This document shows positions 14,070-18,623 of a stretch of 18,623 nt of DNA, in pieces. Origin of the DNA: Bacteroidia bacterium (lineage in GTDB: Bacteria > Bacteroidota > Bacteroidia > AKYH767-A > OLB10); assembly GCA_025450095.1 (NCBI GenBank), contig JANWID010000138.1, positions 1-18,623 of the forward strand, given 5' to 3'. The notes under the pieces were generated by a model. It saw only the letters and a program-made list of their open reading frames with translations, was not told the origin of the DNA and did no database searches. The position numbers were made by a program, and so were the translations under genes. Within the stretch, counting starts at the first letter, position 1; the number at the start of each line of letters is the position of its first letter.

Positions 14070-15566
14070 ATGGTTAAGAAGGTGATTTTTAAAATCCTTA
14101 TTTTTTTGGTGCTGATTATTTTCAGCGGGAATGCATTTTCACAACCTTGCCGGGAAGTAGTTGGTTATTTTGCCTCCTGGAAATGGTATAAACGGAACAA
14201 GCTGGTCAATCCGGAAACCATACGGTATTCAAATTATACAATTATTAATTATGCTTTTTTCAAACCACTGCCTGACGGTAACATCATCAGTGGCGACTTT
14301 TTCGCGGATGCGACGTTGTTATTGGGCAAGGAAAATTATAATGGCTGTATGTCCCGACGTGATGAAACTACTTCACTGGTTTATAATGCACACTTGCATG
14401 GAGTTAAAGTAATAGCTTCCATTGGTGGTTACACCTGGTCAGCAAATTTTCCCGGAATTGCTGCAGATGCAACAAAACGGCGGAGGTTTGCAAAATCATG
14501 TTCGGAACTTATCATTAAATACAACCTCGACGGTATCGACATTGATTGGGAGTTCCCGGGCAACCGGAAACAAAATGGAAGCTATGCCGACTTGCATAAT
14601 TTCACCTTACTTCTTCAGGAAATCCGTTCTGAACTTGACGCATGTGGTAGTACACAGAAAAAAAATTTTCTGCTAACCGCCGCCATTGGTCCGGCGCAGG
14701 ATCATATGAACATGATAGAGTGGGAGCAGGTAGCACCACTGCTCGACAGGATTCATATAATGACCTATAACTACCATGGGGCATGGGAAAAAGTCACCAA
14801 CCATAATGCTCCACTGTTTGCAACATATGGCAGCAGCAAATACAATATTGATTTTACAATTTCAACACTGCTGCAAACGCACCGTGTGCCTGCTTCTAAA
14901 ATTACCCTGGGTCTTGCCTTTTACGGCCGTTCTGTAGAAACTAATGGTGATCCTTCGTTATATGCAGCATCTTCCGGTATTCCGGATATAAGGACGTTTT
15001 CTGAAGAAAAAGGTACACCGTCATATTACAGCATCGTTTCAAAACTGGCACTCTATGAAACTCATTCCGATCCTGGTGCCATGACTCCTTATCTTACAGG
15101 AAAAAACGGTCTCCGGTCTTTTGTTTCGTATGATGATCCATCGTCGATCCGGTTAAAAGCAGCATACGCCGCAGAAAAACATCTTGCCGGAGTTGTAATA
15201 TGGGATATCTCTGGTGATTATATTGAAACAAGCACAGGTTCTGGAGAAATTGCAGAAACTCCTTTATGCGATGCCATACGGGAAGTATTTTGTCAGGCTA
15301 CGACAATGCAATTTAATCCGGAATGTAATCCCAACCTTGTGGCTTTCCCGAACCCGTTCCGAGAAGAACTTAGTATTACCTGGAATTCGGAATGCAGTTC
15401 TGAATCTCTGAAGATCCGCAATCAACAGGGACAATTGATATTTACAACCACGCTGAATAATTCCGGAAGCTTAAATGTAGAAACGACGGGTTGGACCAAA
15501 GGAATTTATATTGTCCAGATTTCAGGAGATGGAGTTTCTTCAGCAATACAGATTTTAAAACTGTAG
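14070..15566 (+). CDS. Secreted GH18 chitinase with T9SS sorting domain
   Basis: A 498-residue endo-acting glycoside hydrolase of family 18, cleaving beta-1,4 GlcNAc links of chitin by substrate-assisted catalysis. A signal peptide (MVKKVIFKILIFLVL..., cleavage near FSQ, residue 25) precedes a single GH18 barrel at about 28-405. The barrel has ASIGGYTWS (116-124), the catalytic DGIDIDWE (154-161, proton donor Glu161, Asp159 and Asp157 intact), MTYNYHG (231-237) and a late VVIWDISGD strand. The insertion between GLAFYGRSV and FVSYDD is consistent with subfamily A (a chitinase insertion domain). Residues about 415-498 are a T9SS type A sorting domain (LVAFPNPF, TKGIYIVQI). No carbohydrate-binding module is present. 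The lipoprotein gene follows after 83 nt on the same strand; whether they share a transcript is unclear. Confidence 0.93.
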   Translation: MVKKVIFKILIFLVLIIFSGNAFSQPCREVVGYFASWKWYKRNKLVNPETIRYSNYTIINYAFFKPLPDGNIISGDFFADATLLLGKENYNGCMSRRDETTSLVYNAHLHGVKVIASIGGYTWSANFPGIAADATKRRRFAKSCSELIIKYNLDGIDIDWEFPGNRKQNGSYADLHNFTLLLQEIRSELDACGSTQKKNFLLTAAIGPAQDHMNMIEWEQVAPLLDRIHIMTYNYHGAWEKVTNHNAPLFATYGSSKYNIDFTISTLLQTHRVPASKITLGLAFYGRSVETNGDPSLYAASSGIPDIRTFSEEKGTPSYYSIVSKLALYETHSDPGAMTPYLTGKNGLRSFVSYDDPSSIRLKAAYAAEKHLAGVVIWDISGDYIETSTGSGEIAETPLCDAIREVFCQATTMQFNPECNPNLVAFPNPFREELSITWNSECSSESLKIRNQQGQLIFTTTLNNSGSLNVETTGWTKGIYIVQISGDGVSSAIQILKL

Positions 15567-15649
15567 TGAGGAAAATCGTAATTTCAATCTCACTTTTAAG
15601 AGAAAGTTTTTTAATAAAAATAAATTCTTAACTTTATGCTTAAGAGATC

Positions 15650-16237
15650 ATGAACACAATACGGTTCATTCTGCTTTTGGGATCAATCCTCCTGCTTTCA
15701 TCCTGCAGTCGCAAGGTCCCTGAAACAACGCATTCGCCGAAGGAGGAAAAGGGAGAGGTACAAGCTAACCCGCCGCGAATCTGGAAAGATATTGACACGC
15801 TTAATATCACATCTTCCTGCCCGGGAAAAACTTTACCACTATCGTATCGGCTGCTTTTGGCTGATTCAGGTCAGGTCAAAAATAAGCTGCTCACTGAAGG
15901 TGATTTTCCGGGTGTGGTCAGCAAAGACACCATAGTTATCGAAATCCCGCTTCCCGATGGTACCTGGGAAAGATTCCGGATCAGCCAGGTGCAGGTTATG
16001 GCCCCTGTGCTGGCTGCAAAGTATCCGTATATTAAAACATATGCGGGAAACAGCCTGATATATCCTGGTGACCAGGTGCGCCTTGAAGTTAACTCCAGTA
16101 CAGTAAGGATCATGATTCTTTCAACAAGAGGTACCATTATGCTTGAACCATTTTGTAACGATGATCATTCCCGGATGATGAGCTTTTACAAGAAAAACAT
16201 GCCCGAAGGTTCCAAGGAGAACTTTGAAAGAAAATGA
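15650..16237 (+). CDS. Lipoprotein homologous to the propeptide of the adjacent metalloprotease
   Basis: A 195-residue predicted lipoprotein: signal peptide MNTIRFILLLGS... with lipobox LSSC, lipidated Cys19. Residues +2 to +5 are SRKV, without the acidic Bacteroidota surface-export signal, so it probably faces the periplasm. A low-complexity linker (about 20-43) is followed by one domain. Residues 94-184 align without a gap to residues 78-168 of the protease encoded 101 nt downstream: IPLPDGTWERFR/IPMPDGTFQEFR, AAKYPYIKTY/AEKYPEIRAY, MILSTRGT/MILSASGT, EPF/DPF, FYKK/YYKR (about 31 identities by eye). The homologous part of the protease is its N-terminal propeptide. The protein ends there and has no catalytic domain; the propeptide cysteine (Cys176 in the protease) aligns with Phe192. 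It may be a tethered inhibitor or folding factor for the protease, or a diverged duplicate with another role. Confidence 0.82.
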   Translation: MNTIRFILLLGSILLLSSCSRKVPETTHSPKEEKGEVQANPPRIWKDIDTLNITSSCPGKTLPLSYRLLLADSGQVKNKLLTEGDFPGVVSKDTIVIEIPLPDGTWERFRISQVQVMAPVLAAKYPYIKTYAGNSLIYPGDQVRLEVNSSTVRIMILSTRGTIMLEPFCNDDHSRMMSFYKKNMPEGSKENFERK

Positions 16238-16338
16238 AATCATTGGACTACACAAAGGTGCCTCCCCAATTTGTGTATCTATTTCCGGAATTAGAAGGAA
16301 ATTCCCAACTTTGAACTATAATCTCAATAAAAAAAATC

Positions 16339-18582
16339 ATGAATACACGGATACTCAGTGGAATTGCAATTTTACTCCTGTTTATTTCACAAACAATTGT
16401 AGCCGGGACCGGTAAACAATCGTGGACGCAGCTTGACAACAACCGGGTTACCTACCAGGGTACCCGTATTATTGAAGCCAGCCATTATAAGAGTTACCGG
16501 CTGGACCTGCCTTCCTGGTCACAGCTGTTGCTGGATGCTCCGATATTCGCAGCTGCAAATAAAACGGCGGGTATTTTAATCGATATCCCTATGCCCGATG
16601 GTACTTTCCAGGAATTCCGTGTTTTTAAATCGGAATTGATGCCCGGGGAACTTGCTGAGAAATATCCTGAGATCCGTGCTTATGATGCGGAAGGAATTAC
16701 TGACAGATCTGCCACTGCAAAGCTTGATATAACTCCTGCTGGTTTTCATGGAATGATACTTTCAGCTTCGGGTACAGTTTACATCGACCCTTTTACCTTA
16801 CAGGATAATGAAAATTACATGGTTTATTATAAAAGAGATTTTGTTACGACTAAAGAATATACATGCCTGACCCATAGCGAAGATGTTATTGCAAATGATT
16901 TGGAGCGGGCAGGATTCATCGCTCCGGGCGCTGCCAAATCCGTAGGTTCTCAGCTTAAAACTTACCGGCTGGCATTGGCTACCACAGGTGAATACGCAAC
17001 ATTTCATGGAGGAACAGTTGCCGGTGCATTAGCTGCTATGGTTACCTCCGTGAACCGGGTTACAGGTGTATATGAGAGAGAATTTGCCATTCGTATGACA
17101 CTAGTGCCAAACACCGATACTTTAATTTTTACAAATGCAGCTACAGATCCATACACCAATAATGACGGCAGTGCCATGTTAGGACAAAATCAAACAACGG
17201 TTACAGCCAGGATTGGTTCAGCAAATTATGATATCGGCCATGTTTTCAGCACGGGTGGAGGTGGAATAGCAGGCCTCGGCGTTGTTTGTAATGGAACTTC
17301 AAAAGCTCGGGGTGTTACAGGATTATATGCTCCGGTCGGAGATCCGTTTGATATCGATTATGTAGCGCACGAAATGGGACATCAGTTCGGTGGCAATCAT
17401 ACTTTCAATTGTGAAATCGGATCTTGTGATAACAACCGTGCCTTTAATGCTGCGTATGAACCAGGAAGTGGAAGTACGATTATGGCATATGCAGGCATCT
17501 GTGGAAACAATAATCTGCAAAGCAACAGCGACGATTATTTTCACACAAAAAGTTTTGACGAGATCACGATTTACACCACCACCGGGATCGGTGGATTTTG
17601 CCCTGTTACAACTCCTACCGGGAATACTCCGCCTGTGATCAATCCGACAGCGAATTATACTATTCCTTATCTGACACCGTTCAGGTTAATTGGTGACGCT
17701 TCAGATCCTGACGGTGATCCGATCACTTATTGTTGGGAACAACATAATCTCGGACCGGCAGGAGCGTGGAATGCTCCTTCAGGTAACGCACCAATTTTCC
17801 GTTCATTTGATCCTTCAGTAAGTACTACCAGGTTGTTTCCAAAGCTTTCGAATATCCTGAATAATAATGTTACAATCGGGGAAGTGAAGCCTGCTTATGC
17901 GAGAGTACTTGCTTTTAAACTCACCGTTCGCGATAATAAGTTGAATGGAGGTGGAGTTACCAATACCGATTCAACGGTGAAAGTGACAGTAATTAATACA
18001 GGTCAGGCATTTGCAGTTACATCACCGAATGTTACCGGTATCATCTGGCAGGCAGGTGGTGTAGCAACCGTAACATGGGATGTGGGAGGCAGTGATGTTG
18101 CACCAGTCAGTACACCCAATGTAAATATTTTACTTTCTACCGATGGCGGTCAGACTTTCCCTACAGTGCTTGCGCAATCTGTTCCTAACAATGGTTCGTA
18201 TATAGTAAATGTTCCGATTTCGTTAACGATCACGGCCCGCGTAATGGTAGAAGGCGACGGTAATATTTTCTTTGATATCAATGACAAGAATTTTGAAATC
18301 GGAACAGTAGGTATTGGTGAACTGAATGGTTCCAATGGAATTTTTATCGGCCCGAACCCTGTTCAGAATTCCTTTGAAGTAATCGTAAATAATCCTGCTG
18401 TATTGAAACAACATGAAAACCGATTCCAGGTGTTTGATATTACCGGTCGTTTTGTTTCGGAATTCGCGGTAGTGAATGATCGTACAACAGTTGATGTCCG
18501 GACATGGAGCCGTGGAATCTATTCGTACAGGTTCCTTAACAGCGAAGGAATTATTTCTACAGGGAAAATTGTAGTGCAGTAA
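16339..18582 (+). CDS. Secreted reprolysin-like (M12B-type) zinc metalloprotease with T9SS sorting domain
   Basis: A 747-residue extracellular protease. A signal peptide (MNTRILSGIAILLLF..., cleavage near residue 22) precedes a propeptide at about 27-180. This ends with a single cysteine (Cys176, EYTCLTHSE) that could serve as a cysteine switch. The catalytic metzincin domain runs about 205-420, opening LKTYRLALATTGEY. Zinc ligands are His344, His348 and His354 with Glu345 (HEMGHQFGGNH), and the Met-turn is STIMAYAGIC (Met382). Then come a cadherin/PKD-like stretch (about 428-555, SDPDGDPITYCWEQ), an Ig-like region (about 558-655, WDVGGSDVAPV, STDGGQTFP) and the T9SS type A sorting domain (about 656-747, IGPNPVQNSF, WSRGIYSYRF). 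An A-rich leader precedes the ATG, normal for Bacteroidota. The upstream lipoprotein is a copy of its propeptide. Substrate is unknown. Confidence 0.92.
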   Translation: MNTRILSGIAILLLFISQTIVAGTGKQSWTQLDNNRVTYQGTRIIEASHYKSYRLDLPSWSQLLLDAPIFAAANKTAGILIDIPMPDGTFQEFRVFKSELMPGELAEKYPEIRAYDAEGITDRSATAKLDITPAGFHGMILSASGTVYIDPFTLQDNENYMVYYKRDFVTTKEYTCLTHSEDVIANDLERAGFIAPGAAKSVGSQLKTYRLALATTGEYATFHGGTVAGALAAMVTSVNRVTGVYEREFAIRMTLVPNTDTLIFTNAATDPYTNNDGSAMLGQNQTTVTARIGSANYDIGHVFSTGGGGIAGLGVVCNGTSKARGVTGLYAPVGDPFDIDYVAHEMGHQFGGNHTFNCEIGSCDNNRAFNAAYEPGSGSTIMAYAGICGNNNLQSNSDDYFHTKSFDEITIYTTTGIGGFCPVTTPTGNTPPVINPTANYTIPYLTPFRLIGDASDPDGDPITYCWEQHNLGPAGAWNAPSGNAPIFRSFDPSVSTTRLFPKLSNILNNNVTIGEVKPAYARVLAFKLTVRDNKLNGGGVTNTDSTVKVTVINTGQAFAVTSPNVTGIIWQAGGVATVTWDVGGSDVAPVSTPNVNILLSTDGGQTFPTVLAQSVPNNGSYIVNVPISLTITARVMVEGDGNIFFDINDKNFEIGTVGIGELNGSNGIFIGPNPVQNSFEVIVNNPAVLKQHENRFQVFDITGRFVSEFAVVNDRTTVDVRTWSRGIYSYRFLNSEGIISTGKIVVQ

Positions 18583-18623
18583 TTTTTTAACCAATCAAAA
18601 GTTAGGTTAACAAATTTTCCTTA

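Noticed and set aside
15650..16237. The lipoprotein as a decayed, truncated duplicate of the protease gene
   Set aside because: The frame is intact and has its own complete lipoprotein signal and linker, unlike the protease N-terminus. The domain end coincides with the propeptide boundary, and the two copies are well diverged while keeping the conserved blocks.
18223..18594. 123-codon minus-strand ORF at the end of the reprolysin-like protease gene
   Set aside because: It is antisense to the T9SS sorting domain, with no family resemblance.
18587..18610. Terminator after the reprolysin-like protease
   Set aside because: TTAACC/GGTTAA makes only a 6-bp weak stem with a 12-nt loop, and no T-run follows within the window.

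Overview
The window looks like a chromosomal segment of a Bacteroidota bacterium (Sphingobacteriia/Chitinophagia/Saprospiria-like). The evidence is four secreted proteins ending in type IX secretion system (T9SS) type A sorting domains, a futalosine-pathway MqnE, an AddB-type nuclease typical of the phylum, near-absence of Shine-Dalgarno sequences, and several TAnnTTTG-like -7 boxes. There are no phage, IS, CRISPR, tRNA or rRNA signals.

Layout. (1) 1-5108, plus strand: a tight operon of a D-Ala-D-Ala ligase-family ATP-grasp enzyme (5' end cut by the window), a membrane-anchored three-PASTA protein, a large T9SS-secreted protein of unknown function, and an RluD-type pseudouridine synthase. Gaps are 2 and 6 nt, with one 11-nt overlap. 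(2) 5152-8509, minus strand: mqnE (menaquinone synthesis), then a strong hairpin, then a secreted M43 (pappalysin-type) metalloprotease with PKD and T9SS domains. (3) 8510-8855: a 346-nt divergent intergenic region carrying a PhoB-box-like direct repeat. (4) 8856-10956, plus strand: an orphan OmpR/PhoB-family response regulator, then a two-gene unit of a JmjC/cupin-8 oxygenase and a small YvlD-type membrane protein. (5) 10957-11164: a repeat-rich convergent intergenic region. (6) 11165-13960, minus strand: an AddB-like nuclease with Fe-S cysteines. (7) 14070-18582, plus strand: a secreted GH18 chitinase, a small lipoprotein, and a secreted reprolysin-like (M12B-type) metalloprotease.

The most interesting signal is in block 7. 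The lipoprotein aligns without gaps (about 31 of 91 residues identical by eye) to the N-terminal propeptide of the metalloprotease encoded next to it. It has a lipobox instead of a Sec/T9SS signal arrangement, and it stops where the propeptide ends. It may be a membrane-tethered stand-alone propeptide, acting as inhibitor or folding factor for a T9SS protease in transit through the periplasm. I know of no named system of this kind, but this is inference from sequence only.

Two further observations deserve a check. The ligase has Phe where D-Ala-D-Ala ligases usually have Tyr in the omega loop, the residue that marks D-Ala-D-Lac-forming ligases of intrinsically vancomycin-resistant lactic acid bacteria. 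The response regulator has an 8-bp direct repeat with 11-bp period just upstream, suggesting autoregulation.
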